Assembly: GCA_029202445.1 (NCBI GenBank)
Contig: CP119321.1
Coordinates: 620,001-684,000, forward strand
Length of the DNA stretch: 64,000 nt
DNA from: Candidatus Microbacterium phytovorans
GTDB lineage: Bacteria; Actinomycetota; Actinomycetes; Actinomycetales; Microbacteriaceae
Direction: 5' to 3'
Of the stretch, positions 48,147 to 57,288 are shown piece after piece; within the stretch, counting starts at the first letter, position 1; each line of letters begins with the position of its first letter. The translations under genes and the position numbers were made by a program. The notes under the pieces were generated by a model. The model saw only the letters and a list, made by a program, of their open reading frames with translations, searched no databases and was not told the origin of the DNA.

Positions 48147-49723
48147 TGCGCGCGGCAGTGATCGCGCTCCTCGCGGCCGGTGTCGTGCTTCTCCCCGGTG
48201 CCGCCTCGTCGACCGCGTCGGGGTCCGACGTCGAGCGGGGGGTCGCGGTCTACGCGGTCGTCGCCACCGACACGAGCGTGGGGCCGGAGGGCGAGGAGAC
48301 GGTGCGCACACAGCGCGGCGACGTGCGGGTGGCGTGCGTGGCAGCGGAGTGCCGCGTCGTCTCCGAACCCGGCTTCGGGTTCCTCGGGGGTGTTCCGCTG
48401 ACGGTCGGGGAGACGATCGGAGGCGAGGATGCCGAAGCGGCGGCGGGCGATCCGTGCACCATCGGCCACGGGGAACGCGCCCTCACCGTCTCGGCTCGCA
48501 TCGACGGGTTCACGGCGACGCTCACGCAGGAACCCGTGGACTGGACGGCATGCCCCGACGGTAGCGAGGGCTACGCGCATGCGCGAACGATCGTGTGGGA
48601 GGGCACGCCGGTGGCGGTCGACCCCTGCCTGTTCACCCCGACCGCGTGCACCGTGACCGCCGGCACCGCGTCGCGGCTCGCGTCCGGCGACCCTGCGGCC
48701 CCCAGTGTGCTGAGCGCCCTCGTCCCTCCGACCGAGGTCGTGGTCAGCCCCGCGAGCCTGCTGACGACGGCCCTCCTCACCGTCATCCTCGTGCTCCTGG
48801 TCGCCTTCCCCTCGGGGCTGCTCAACCGTGCGGTCGAAGCCGGAGCCGACCGCCTCGTCGCGTGGCGCCGGACCCGGGCGCCACACGACGGCGCAGCCGA
48901 GAAGACACCACGGTGGCGAACCTCCTGGTGGTGGGCGGCATCCGGGGTGCTCGCGGCATCCGTCGTCTCGGCGTTCGTCGACCCGCAGTTCGGGTTCAAC
49001 CCCGGTTCCGCGCGCGTCGTGCTGTCGCTCCTGGTGTCGTTCGCCGTCGACATCGTGCTCGGATGGGTACTGGTGATCTGGGTGATGTCGCGGTTCCACC
49101 CGGGTGTCGGGCATGACTACTCCTTCCGGCCGGCGAGCCTCCTCGTCGTGGTGGCGGCGGTGATCTTCACGCGCGTGACGGGCTTCGAGCCGGGCATCGT
49201 GTTCGGGCTCGTCGCGGGCGTCGCCTTCGCCTCGCTCCCCGGTGCGGCGGCCAAGGCGCGCAGCACGCTCGTCACGATGGGCTTCGCGTTCGTCGCGTCG
49301 CTCATCGCCTGGGTGCTCTACGGACTGACGGTGCCCGGCATCGGGGACTCCGTGCCGGCCACCCTCATCGCCGAGACGCTGGCGGGGATCACCGTCGGGG
49401 GTATTTCGTCGCTGCCTCTCGCGCTCCTGCCCATCGGTGGCCTCCCGGGACGCGGCCTGTGGGTGTGGCGCCGCGGGGTATGGGCCGGTTGCTACGCCAC
49501 GGGACTGCTCGCCTTCTTCGTGATCCTCCTGCCCCTGCCGTTCTCGTGGGCGGAGGTCGAGTGGGAACTGTGGGCGTGGGTGGGCATGTACGCCGTGTAC
49601 GCGGGGGTGGCGGTCGTGGCCTGGCTCGTCCTGACCCGCCCCTGGCGGACGGCGGCGAAAGTGACGGACGGTGTCGAGGAGGAGGGGGTGGAGTCGGCGG
49701 CCGGGGATAGGGTCGAGACGTGA
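48146..49723 (+). CDS. Large membrane protein with exported N-terminal domain
   Basis: 525 residues: signal peptide (MRAAVIALLAAGVVLLPGAASS), an extracellular domain of about 180 residues with several cysteines (VACVAAECRV, GDPCTIG, DPCLFTPTACTV), then nine or so hydrophobic helices from residue 205. LVAFPSGLLNRAVEAG after the first helix resembles proteins annotated as FGLLP-motif membrane proteins in actinobacteria. Partner of the lipoprotein before it. Function unknown. Confidence 0.65.
   Translation: MRAAVIALLAAGVVLLPGAASSTASGSDVERGVAVYAVVATDTSVGPEGEETVRTQRGDVRVACVAAECRVVSEPGFGFLGGVPLTVGETIGGEDAEAAAGDPCTIGHGERALTVSARIDGFTATLTQEPVDWTACPDGSEGYAHARTIVWEGTPVAVDPCLFTPTACTVTAGTASRLASGDPAAPSVLSALVPPTEVVVSPASLLTTALLTVILVLLVAFPSGLLNRAVEAGADRLVAWRRTRAPHDGAAEKTPRWRTSWWWAASGVLAASVVSAFVDPQFGFNPGSARVVLSLLVSFAVDIVLGWVLVIWVMSRFHPGVGHDYSFRPASLLVVVAAVIFTRVTGFEPGIVFGLVAGVAFASLPGAAAKARSTLVTMGFAFVASLIAWVLYGLTVPGIGDSVPATLIAETLAGITVGGISSLPLALLPIGGLPGRGLWVWRRGVWAGCYATGLLAFFVILLPLPFSWAEVEWELWAWVGMYAVYAGVAVVAWLVLTRPWRTAAKVTDGVEEEGVESAAGDRVET
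49708..49713 (+). promoter_or_regulatory. -10 box of the MalY-type gene (leaderless)
   Basis: TAGGGT, six bases, then GTG 49720. Confidence 0.5.
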
Positions 49724-50910
49724 CGGTACCGCCCCTCGACACCCTCGTTCCCGAGACTCCACCGCTGGAGGCGCTGCCCCTGGACGCGCTCCGCCGCCGC
49801 TCGAGCACCAAGTGGCAGTCGTATCCCGACGACGTGATCCCCATGTTCGTCGCCGAGACCGACTTCGCGCTCGCCGAACCGATCACGGCTGTCCTCCACG
49901 CCGCCATCGACGCCGGCGACACGGGGTACACCCCGCCCGATCCCGGCCTCCGCGCGGCCTTCGCCGCCTACGCTGCCCGACACTGGGGCTGGACGGTCGA
50001 CCCCGCACGGGTGCGTTCCACGGGCGACGTCATGATGGGCGTCGTCGAGCTCCTCCGGGCGACCATCCAGCCGGGCGACCGTGTGATCATCGCACCCCCC
50101 GTCTACCCGCCCTTCTCCATGTGCATCCCCGAAGCCGGTGGTGTCGTCGAGGAGGTTCCGCTCATCGACGACGGAGCGGGCTGGTCGCTCGACCTCCCCG
50201 GCATCGACGCCGCCCTCGCCGGCGGGGCCCGCGCCGTGCTCCTGTGCAACCCGCACAACCCGACCGGCACCGTGCACTCCCGGGCATCGCTCGCCGCCCT
50301 CGCCGATCTCGCCCATCGCCACGGTGCGGTCGTCATCAGCGACGAGATCCATGCGCCGCTCGTTCATGACGGTCCGTTCACGCCGTTCCTCGCCGCTTCC
50401 GATGCCGCAGCCGAGGTGGGTTACGCCGTGACGAGCGCCTCGAAGGCCTACAACCTCGCGGGCCTGAAGTGCGCGCTGATGATCACGGCGGCCGACGGCC
50501 CCAGCGCGGTTCTCCGCGGACTCTGGCCGGAGGTGGAATGGCGTACCGGCCTGTTCGGGGCGCTGGCGGGCGTTGCCGCGTTCGACGAGGCCTCCGACGC
50601 CTGGCTCGCTGGGCTGAAGGCGACCCTCGACCGCAACCGCCATCTGCTGGCAGAGCTGCTCGCCGAGCACCTTCCGCTCGCGCGGTACCGCGTTCCCGAC
50701 GCGGGATACCTCGCATGGATCGACGTCTCGGCCTACGGCTGGGGTGACGACCCTGCGCGGCGGATCCTGACGGATGCCAAGGTCGCGCTCCACCACGGCC
50801 CGCTCTTCGGCGCACAGGGCATCGGCCACGTACGGCTCAACTTCGGATGCTCGCCCGACCTCCTCCGCACGGCGATCGCGCGCATCGGAGCCCTCGCCGC
50901 CGCATCGTGA
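49720..50910 (+). CDS. MalY/PatB-type PLP aminotransferase (C-S lyase)
   Basis: 396 residues. The fold-type I motifs are DTGYTPPDPGLRAAFAAY, LLCNPHNPTGTVHS, VISDEIHAPL and the PLP lysine K242 in TSASKAYNLAGLK. PMFVAETDFA is typical of the cystathionine beta-lyase-like MalY/PatB group. It may cleave sulfur amino acids or act as an aminotransferase. GTG 49720 overlaps the previous stop but also has its own -10. An MFS transporter gene overlaps its end. Confidence 0.88.
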   Translation: MTVPPLDTLVPETPPLEALPLDALRRRSSTKWQSYPDDVIPMFVAETDFALAEPITAVLHAAIDAGDTGYTPPDPGLRAAFAAYAARHWGWTVDPARVRSTGDVMMGVVELLRATIQPGDRVIIAPPVYPPFSMCIPEAGGVVEEVPLIDDGAGWSLDLPGIDAALAGGARAVLLCNPHNPTGTVHSRASLAALADLAHRHGAVVISDEIHAPLVHDGPFTPFLAASDAAAEVGYAVTSASKAYNLAGLKCALMITAADGPSAVLRGLWPEVEWRTGLFGALAGVAAFDEASDAWLAGLKATLDRNRHLLAELLAEHLPLARYRVPDAGYLAWIDVSAYGWGDDPARRILTDAKVALHHGPLFGAQGIGHVRLNFGCSPDLLRTAIARIGALAAAS

Positions 50911-52262
50911 CCACGACCGAACGGATCTGGCATCCGCAGTACGTGTGGGTGACCGCGGGTGCGGTGGCGATGATCTTCCTCGCCGCCACGCAGGCGCTCG
51001 CCGTCACGACCGTGATGCCGGTGGTCAGCGCCGACCTGGATGGGGCGGCGCTGTACGCGGTTGCCTTCGCCGGAACGCTGGCCACGAGCGTCATCGGCAT
51101 GGTCGCCGTCGGGGCCTGGTGCGATCGAACCGACCCTGTGCTCCCTCTGGCATCCGCCGTCGCGCTCTTCGTGGTGGGGCTGCTGATCGCGGGTGCCGCC
51201 GGCGACATGACCACGCTCGTCGTGGGACGCCTCGTGCAGGGACTCGGGACGGGAGGCCAGACCGTCGCCCTCTACGTCGTCGTCGCGCGCGTCTACCCGT
51301 CGGCGCTGCACGGGCGCGTCTTCGCCGCATTCTCCGCGGCATGGGTGGTGCCCTCCATTGTCGGCCCCGTCCTCGCGGGTGCCGTCGCCGACTACCTTCA
51401 CTGGCGGTGGGTGTTCCTCGGCGTGGCGGCGCTCACCGCGATCGCCTTCGCCGTGGTGTTCCTCCGCCTGCGCGGACTGCCGCTTCGCACGAGCGAGCCC
51501 TCGGATGCCCCGGTGCTCCGCAGACTGTCGTGGGCGATCGTCGTCGCGGCCGGGGCGCTCGGCTTGAGTCTGGCCGGCGAGGCCGGTGCCTGGTCGCTGC
51601 CGGTGATCGCGCTGTCGCTGGCAGCGATCGGCTGGGGCGCGCGCCCGCTCCTCCCCGAATCGACCCTCCGCGCGCGGCGTGGTCTTCCGAGCGTCATCCT
51701 CATGAGGGGACTGATCGCCGGAGCCCTGTTCGGAGCGGAGATCTACGTTCCGTACCTCCTCATCGAGGAGTACGGCTTCTCGTCGACCTGGGCGGGCCTC
51801 GGACTCACGAGCGCCGCCCTCCTGTGGGCGCTCGGAGCAGACCTCCAGGGCCGATACGGCGATCGGCTCGGGAACACATGCATCACCCTGCTCGGCACGG
51901 CCCAGCTCGTCGCCGCGACGCTCGCGGCCGCGGCGACCGCGGCGTTCGCCCTGCACCCCGCCGTCCTGATCGTGGGGTGGGCACTCGCCGGGGGCGGCAT
52001 GGGTCTGATGTATCCCCGGTTGACGGTGCTCACCCTCGCCTACTCCACGCCGCAGAATCAGGGGTTCAACTCGTCGGCGCTGTCGATCTCCGACTCGATC
52101 GGCGCGTCCGCATCGATCGCCGCGATGGGGCTCGTGTTCGTGATGCTGCAGGCCACCGGCGCGAGCTTCGTCGCGGTGTTCTTGCTGGCCGCCGCGCTGG
52201 CGCTGCTCGCGCTGGTGCCGGGCCTGCGTCTCGGTCACGCGCACGAGGCTCTCGCGCGCTGA
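50907..52262 (+). CDS. MFS transporter (drug/metabolite exporter type)
   Basis: 451 residues, 12-14 hydrophobic helices. ATTQALAVTTVMPVVSADLDG-like N-terminus, VVGRLVQGLGTGGQTVALYVVVARVYP and AAWVVPSIVGPVLAGAVADYLHWRWVF are the DHA2-like signatures. GTG 50907 overlaps the lyase stop (GTGA). Substrate unknown; coupling with the lyase suggests export of a related metabolite, an inference. Its 3' end nearly touches the convergent siderophore gene. Confidence 0.85.
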   Translation: MTTTERIWHPQYVWVTAGAVAMIFLAATQALAVTTVMPVVSADLDGAALYAVAFAGTLATSVIGMVAVGAWCDRTDPVLPLASAVALFVVGLLIAGAAGDMTTLVVGRLVQGLGTGGQTVALYVVVARVYPSALHGRVFAAFSAAWVVPSIVGPVLAGAVADYLHWRWVFLGVAALTAIAFAVVFLRLRGLPLRTSEPSDAPVLRRLSWAIVVAAGALGLSLAGEAGAWSLPVIALSLAAIGWGARPLLPESTLRARRGLPSVILMRGLIAGALFGAEIYVPYLLIEEYGFSSTWAGLGLTSAALLWALGADLQGRYGDRLGNTCITLLGTAQLVAATLAAAATAAFALHPAVLIVGWALAGGGMGLMYPRLTVLTLAYSTPQNQGFNSSALSISDSIGASASIAAMGLVFVMLQATGASFVAVFLLAAALALLALVPGLRLGHAHEALAR

Positions 52263-52264
52263 CG

Positions 52265-53167
52265 TCAGTTCTCGGAGCGTCCCAGGCGCCAGTAGCCCAT
52301 GAAGGCGACGGCGCGCCGGTCGACCCCTCGCTCGGTCACGAGATGCCGTCGAAGCGTCTTGATGGCTCCGGCTTCTCCCGCGAGCCATGAATAGAGCGGT
52401 GCGCTCTTCAGCGCAGCACCGCCTTTCGCCGTGCGGGGGACTTCCCACAGGATGTCGGTGTCCACGTCGATCTCCTCGACGTCGGCACCGCGCCCACCGG
52501 GCACCAGCCGCTCCGCGCACTCCGCAACGGCGGTGAGCAGGTGCGTGTGGCGGGTGGCGTCGCCCTCCCGCGCCGACACGTGGTACTCGAAGCCGTCGTG
52601 TCGCGGCAGGTACTCCGCATCGGCGGGATGCGGCAACTCGACGACGACGACGCCGCGCGCCTCGGGCGGAAGCTGCTCGAGGATGACGGCGATCGCGGGC
52701 GCGGCGGTCTCGTCGCCCGCGAGGAGGATGTTCTCGCTGCGCGCGGGCGGGACGAAGTCGATGCCGTAGCTGACGCCGGTGTGGGAACTGGTCGGAGCGA
52801 GGATCAGCACCTCGTCGCCGACGGATGCCTCGGAGATCCAGGCCGACGCAGGGCCCAGCACGTCGTGGGCGACCATGTCGATGTCGACCTCGCCGGCGTC
52901 GTTGCGCACGGCTCGGGTCGTGTACGTGCGCATGACCGGACGCCGCTCGTCGGGCAGTTCGCGCCAGCGGTCGTACCAGTCGTCGCCCGTGGGCATGTCG
53001 TCGAGGGACGCCGTGGGGGTGGGGAACAGGATCTTGACGCGCTGATCGAACCCCGGGTCGCCGTAGTCGGCGAGGTTGGGGGAGCCGAAGGTGAACCGCC
53101 GGAAGCTGGGCGTCACGTCGGAGATCGCACGCACAGGGGCGCGGAAGAAGCGGAGGGTGTCAGTCAT
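52265..53167 (-). CDS. Siderophore-interacting protein (FAD-dependent ferric reductase)
   Basis: 300 residues of the ViuB/SIP family. RPVMRTYTTRAVR is the FAD-binding block, followed by the NAD(P)H-binding half (ILLAGDETAAPAIAVILEQLP) and the C-terminal WLAGEAGAIKTLRRHLVTERG...GYWRLGRSE. It would release iron by reducing ferric siderophores in the cytoplasm. Last gene of the uptake operon, 20 bases after the ATPase gene. Confidence 0.93.
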   Translation of the reverse strand: MTDTLRFFRAPVRAISDVTPSFRRFTFGSPNLADYGDPGFDQRVKILFPTPTASLDDMPTGDDWYDRWRELPDERRPVMRTYTTRAVRNDAGEVDIDMVAHDVLGPASAWISEASVGDEVLILAPTSSHTGVSYGIDFVPPARSENILLAGDETAAPAIAVILEQLPPEARGVVVVELPHPADAEYLPRHDGFEYHVSAREGDATRHTHLLTAVAECAERLVPGGRGADVEEIDVDTDILWEVPRTAKGGAALKSAPLYSWLAGEAGAIKTLRRHLVTERGVDRRAVAFMGYWRLGRSEN

Positions 53168-53187
53168 GGGTTCCGTCCGGGAGGGGG

Positions 53188-54009
53188 TCAGGCGGTGTCG
53201 GTGGAGGCGGCCGGCACGTGGTGGCGGCCGATGGGAAGAACGAGCGGGCGACCGGTGAGCGGGTCGGGGATGATCCGGCTCACGAGTCCGAAGACCGCAT
53301 CGACCGTCTCGGTCGTGAGAACGCTCGTGGGGTCTCCGGCGGCGTAGAGGCGTCCGTCGGCCATGGCCACGAGGTGATCCGCATAGCGTGCGGCGAGATT
53401 GAGGTCGTGGAGGACCATGACGACCGTCGTTCCCCGCGTGCGATTGAGGTCGGTGAGGAGGTCGAGCACGTCGATCTGGTGGCTCACGTCGAGAAACGTC
53501 GTCGGTTCGTCGAGGAGGAGCACATCGGTCTCCTGCGCGAGTGCCATGGCGATCCACACCCGCTGCCGCTGTCCGCCGGACAGCTCGTCGACGGAGCGGT
53601 CTGCCAGCGCCGTCGTGTCGGTCGTGTCGAGGGCGCGGGCGACCGCTTCGTCGTCGGCGCGCGTCCAGCGCGCGAAGGTGCCGTGGTGGGGCGTGCGCCC
53701 GCGGCTCACGAGGTCGGAGACGGTGATGCCCTCCGGCGCGATCGGCGACTGGGGGAGGAGCCCGAGGTCGCGGGCCACCTGTTTCGTCGGCAGACGATGG
53801 ATGTCCTTGCCGTCGAGCAGCACCTGACCGGCTCGAGGTGTGAGCAGTCGCGCCATCGCCTTCAGCAGGGTCGATTTGCCGCACGCGTTGGCGCCGACGA
53901 TGGCGGTCACACGACCCGCGGGGATCTCCAGGTCGAGGCCGTCGACGATCGTGCGGTCGCCGTAGCTCAGCCGCACACCGTCGGCGAGGAGAGAACGGTC
54001 AGCGGTCAT
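53188..54009 (-). CDS. Iron-siderophore ABC transporter ATPase
   Basis: 273 residues. Walker A VGANACGKSTLLKAM, Q-loop GLLPQSP, signature ELSGGQRQRVWIAMALAQ, Walker B LLLDEPTTFLDVSHQ and the H-loop VMVLHDLNLAARYADHLVAM, all of the FecE/FepC type. ATG 54009 overlaps the upstream permease stop by four bases. Confidence 0.94.
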   Translation of the reverse strand: MTADRSLLADGVRLSYGDRTIVDGLDLEIPAGRVTAIVGANACGKSTLLKAMARLLTPRAGQVLLDGKDIHRLPTKQVARDLGLLPQSPIAPEGITVSDLVSRGRTPHHGTFARWTRADDEAVARALDTTDTTALADRSVDELSGGQRQRVWIAMALAQETDVLLLDEPTTFLDVSHQIDVLDLLTDLNRTRGTTVVMVLHDLNLAARYADHLVAMADGRLYAAGDPTSVLTTETVDAVFGLVSRIIPDPLTGRPLVLPIGRHHVPAASTDTA

Positions 54010-55073
54010 AGGGAACCCCCCGAGCGAGTGCTGCGGATCAGCAGGAAGATGAGATACGGGGCACCGAGCACACCGGTGACGACGCCGACCGGGAGGCGCG
54101 TGCCGAGCCCGTACTGCGCGACGAGGTCGGCGGCGAGGACGAGCGCGGAGCCGAACAGAGCCGCGGGCAGCACGGGTGAGCCGTTGGGACCGAGCAGCCG
54201 CGCGGCGATCGGACCCGCGAGGAACGCGACGAACGAGATGGGTCCCGCTGCGGCCGTGGCGAAGGCGAGCAGGCCGACGGCGGCGACGATGAGGAGCACC
54301 CGTCGACGTTTCACCGGCACGCCGAGCGCCGACGCCGTTTCGTCGCCCAACCGCAGCAGTTCGAGGTCGCGGGCGAGCAGCAGCACGACCGGCACGAGCG
54401 CCGCCATAGCGAGGGCGAGCGGTGCGGCCTGATCCCAGGAGCTCCCGTTCAGATTGCCTGTGATCCAGCGCATGGCCGCCTGCAGATCCCATTCCGCCGC
54501 CCGGGAGATGACGTAGGAGACGACGCTGTTGAAGATGGCCGCGACGCCGATGCCGATGAGGATGAATCGGGCGCTCGCGCCGCCGTCCTTGAAGGCGAGC
54601 AGATAGATCGTGAGCGCCGTCGCGAGTGCCGCGACGGTAGCGAGGAATGAGACGGCTGTTTCGTCGAGGGACAGGACGACGATCCCGACGACGGCGGCGG
54701 CGCTCGCCCCGGAGTTGACGCCGATGATGTCAGGACTGGCCAGCGGATTGCGCAGCATCGTCTGGAAGACGACACCGCCCATGCCGAAGCAGAAGCCGGT
54801 CAACAGGGCGACGGTGGCGCGGGGGAGTCGGAGCTCGCCGACCGTGAAGGATGCGCCCGGAACGGTCTGACCCGTGAGGACCCCCCAGACCTCGGCAGGC
54901 CCGTAGAAGGTCTGACCGACCATGAGCGAGGCGGCGAACAGGATGAGGACCGCCGCGAACAGCCCGCCCGTCACGACACGGCGTCGGCGTGCGCGTCGGG
55001 CTCGCGCTTTCGTCACGATGCGCAGTGTCGAGGGGGCGGAGGTAACCCGATCCGTGGATGCCGGGGAGCTCAC
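54006..55073 (-). CDS. Iron-siderophore ABC transporter permease (FecCD family), second
   Basis: 355 residues, nine or ten hydrophobic helices. LRLPRATVALLTGFCFGMGGVVFQTMLRNPLASPDIIGVNSGAS and GAAGPISFVAFLAGPIAARLLG-like segments mark the FecCD family. GTG 55073 overlaps the stop of the first permease (GTGA). Forms the membrane channel with the next gene. Confidence 0.93.
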   Translation of the reverse strand: MSSPASTDRVTSAPSTLRIVTKARARRARRRRVVTGGLFAAVLILFAASLMVGQTFYGPAEVWGVLTGQTVPGASFTVGELRLPRATVALLTGFCFGMGGVVFQTMLRNPLASPDIIGVNSGASAAAVVGIVVLSLDETAVSFLATVAALATALTIYLLAFKDGGASARFILIGIGVAAIFNSVVSYVISRAAEWDLQAAMRWITGNLNGSSWDQAAPLALAMAALVPVVLLLARDLELLRLGDETASALGVPVKRRRVLLIVAAVGLLAFATAAAGPISFVAFLAGPIAARLLGPNGSPVLPAALFGSALVLAADLVAQYGLGTRLPVGVVTGVLGAPYLIFLLIRSTRSGGSL

Positions 55074-56119
55074 AGGGCACGCATCCTCTGACGGCGCACG
55101 ATCGCGATGAAGAACGGCGCACCGATGAGGGCCGTCACGATTCCGACCTCGACTTCCTCGGGCCGTGCGATGACGCGGCCGACGACATCGGCGACGGTGA
55201 GGAGGATCGCCCCCGTGAGGGCGGTCACCGGGAGGAGCCAGCGGTGGTCCGGCCCGACGAGGAGGCGGCAGATGTGGGGAACGATGAGTCCCACGAACCC
55301 GATCGGGCCGGCAACGGCGGTTGCGGCGCCGCAGAGGATCACCGCACCGAGCGCGGAGACCAGGCGGGCGGTGCGCACGCGTTCTCCGAGGCCGGCCGCG
55401 AGCTCGTCGCCGAGTGCGAGCGAGTTGAGCGACGTGGCGCTGATGATGCACAGCATGGCGCCGACGGCGAGGAAGGGGATGACGAGCGCGATCTTGTCCG
55501 GTGTCGCGCCACCCACGCCGCCGATCTGCCAGAAGCGGAAGACGCTCATGACGTCGATGCGGGGCAGCAGGATCGCGCTGATGAGCGACGTGAACGCGAC
55601 GGCGGTGGCTGCGCCCGCGAGCGCGAGCTTCAGCGGACTCGGGCCGCCGCGACCGAGCGAGCCGATCGCGTAGACGAAGACGGCGGACACCGCCGCGCCG
55701 ATGAGGGCGAGCCAGATATACCCGAACGCGCTCGTGATCCCGAAGAAGGCGATGCCGATGACCACCGCGAGCGATGCCCCTCCGTTGATGCCGAGGATCT
55801 GGGGATCGGCGAGGGGGTTGCGCGTGACGCCCTGCATGATCGCGCCCGCGAGCGCCAGGGCCGCGCCGACGAGCATCGCGAGCACGGTGCGCGGGATCCG
55901 CTTCGCGACGGCCGCCGCCGAGGCCGTGTCGAGGTCGCCCGTAAGGCCGGCCAGGATGTCGCCGACAGCCACTGATCGGGTTCCGAAGGTGACGGACAGG
56001 ATGCCGGCCGCTACGAGCAGGGCGACCAGGACGAGCAGCCACACGACCCGCCGCCGCCTCGACCCGCGCCCGAGAGCGGGGGCCGAGACGGCGGGAGCGG
56101 TGAGGGTGTCGACGCTCAC
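55070..56119 (-). CDS. Iron-siderophore ABC transporter permease (FecCD family), first
   Basis: 349 residues from GTG 56119 (MSVDTLTAPAVSAPAL); ATG 56188 would add 23 residues and overlap the upstream gene. RIPRTVLAMLVGAALALAGAIMQGVTRNPLADPQILGINGGAS and VAGPIGFVGLIVPHICRLLVGPDHRWLLP are the FecCD signatures. Pairs with the downstream permease. Confidence 0.93.
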   Translation of the reverse strand: MSVDTLTAPAVSAPALGRGSRRRRVVWLLVLVALLVAAGILSVTFGTRSVAVGDILAGLTGDLDTASAAAVAKRIPRTVLAMLVGAALALAGAIMQGVTRNPLADPQILGINGGASLAVVIGIAFFGITSAFGYIWLALIGAAVSAVFVYAIGSLGRGGPSPLKLALAGAATAVAFTSLISAILLPRIDVMSVFRFWQIGGVGGATPDKIALVIPFLAVGAMLCIISATSLNSLALGDELAAGLGERVRTARLVSALGAVILCGAATAVAGPIGFVGLIVPHICRLLVGPDHRWLLPVTALTGAILLTVADVVGRVIARPEEVEVGIVTALIGAPFFIAIVRRQRMRAL

Positions 56120-56144
56120 GGCACCGAGACGCTCGTGGTGCTGA

Positions 56145-57185
56145 TCACTCCGAGACCTTCTCAGCGGCCTCGCCGATGAGCGAGACATACTCGGCGGTGA
56201 GGTCGTCGGTCAGCGACAGCGGGCTCGGGTTCGCGGCGGCCGACAGGGGCGCGTTGGCGATCGGGAGCACGACGACGGCGCCGTTGGCGACCGCCGGGAT
56301 GCGCGACAGCAGCGGGTCGGCCTGCATCGCCGCGAGCGTCGCGTCGTCGCCGTAGGTGACGAGTACGTCGAGGTCTTCGAACCGCTCGATCTCCTCGGTG
56401 CTGTTGGTGATCCAGAACTCGGAACTCTCCGCCGACTGCTCGGTGACGGTGGCGGCCGGAACGAGGCCGAGGTCGTTGAGGAAGAGCGGGCGCGGATCCT
56501 CGAGGGAGTAGAAGCCCAACTGGCTGAGGTCGGTCGCATCGAACGAGCTGAACAGCGTCGTCTTGCCCGCGACGGCGGGGTACGCGCTGACGAGCTCGGC
56601 GATGTGAGCCGTCAGGTCGTCGACGAGTGCTTCTGCTTCGTCGCGGAGACCGAGCGCCGTGCCGTTGATGACCGTCAGCTCCTGCCAGGTCGTTCCCCAG
56701 GCGACATCGGGATACGCCACGACCGGAGCGATTTTGGACAGCGTGTCGTAGTCCTCCTGCGTGATGCCGGAGTAGGCCGCCAGGATGACGTCGGGCTGGG
56801 TGTCCGCCACAGCCTCGAAGTCGATTCCCTCGGTCTCGTCGAAGAGGACGGGGGTCTCGGCTCCGAGCTCTTCGAGCTTGGTCTCCACCCACGGAAGCAC
56901 TCCGTCGCCGTCGTCGTCGCCCCAGGTGACGGCAGGCATGCCGACGGGAACGACGCCCAGCGCGAGGGCGGCCTCCTGATTCGCCCACGACACGGTGGCG
57001 ACGCGCTCGGGCTTCTCGGTGATGGTCGTCTCGCCGAATGCGTGCGTAATGGTCAGCGGGAAAGCGTCGGCGCTCGCGCTGCTCTCGGGGGAGCCGGAGC
57101 CCGTCGGGGTGGTCGTGGTGGCGCAGCCGGTGAGCAGCAGGGCGGCCGCGATCGCGGCGACCGAGGCTGTGCGGAATCGGGGCAC
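56145..57185 (-). CDS. Iron-siderophore binding lipoprotein
   Basis: 346 residues. Signal peptide with lipobox LLTGC (C21), a linker rich in T, S and G, then a FecB/FepB-type periplasmic-binding fold: HAFGETTITEKPERVATVSWANQEAALALGVVPVG and PDVILAAYSGITQEDYDTLSKIAPVVAY. GGAGG precedes GTG 57185. First gene of the uptake operon, behind a DtxR-type iron box. Confidence 0.93.
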   Translation of the reverse strand: MPRFRTASVAAIAAALLLTGCATTTTPTGSGSPESSASADAFPLTITHAFGETTITEKPERVATVSWANQEAALALGVVPVGMPAVTWGDDDGDGVLPWVETKLEELGAETPVLFDETEGIDFEAVADTQPDVILAAYSGITQEDYDTLSKIAPVVAYPDVAWGTTWQELTVINGTALGLRDEAEALVDDLTAHIAELVSAYPAVAGKTTLFSSFDATDLSQLGFYSLEDPRPLFLNDLGLVPAATVTEQSAESSEFWITNSTEEIERFEDLDVLVTYGDDATLAAMQADPLLSRIPAVANGAVVVLPIANAPLSAAANPSPLSLTDDLTAEYVSLIGEAAEKVSE

Positions 57186-57206
57186 AGGTTCCTCCAGAAG
57201 GGGGCT

Positions 57207-57224
57207 AGTAAGGACAGCCTTACT
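57207..57224. promoter_or_regulatory. DtxR/IdeR-type iron box
   Basis: AGTAAGG, four bases, CCTTACT: a perfect 7-bp inverted repeat about 22 bases before the binding-protein gene. The overlapping 19-mer (57209-57227) matches the DtxR consensus at 13 of 19 positions by hand alignment. Confidence 0.65.
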
Positions 57225-57288
57225 TTACTTACCTCGCCTCTGGCGCGCGAATCCGCTGCAGGCGGACTGAAGGTCACCCCGCCCGTCG

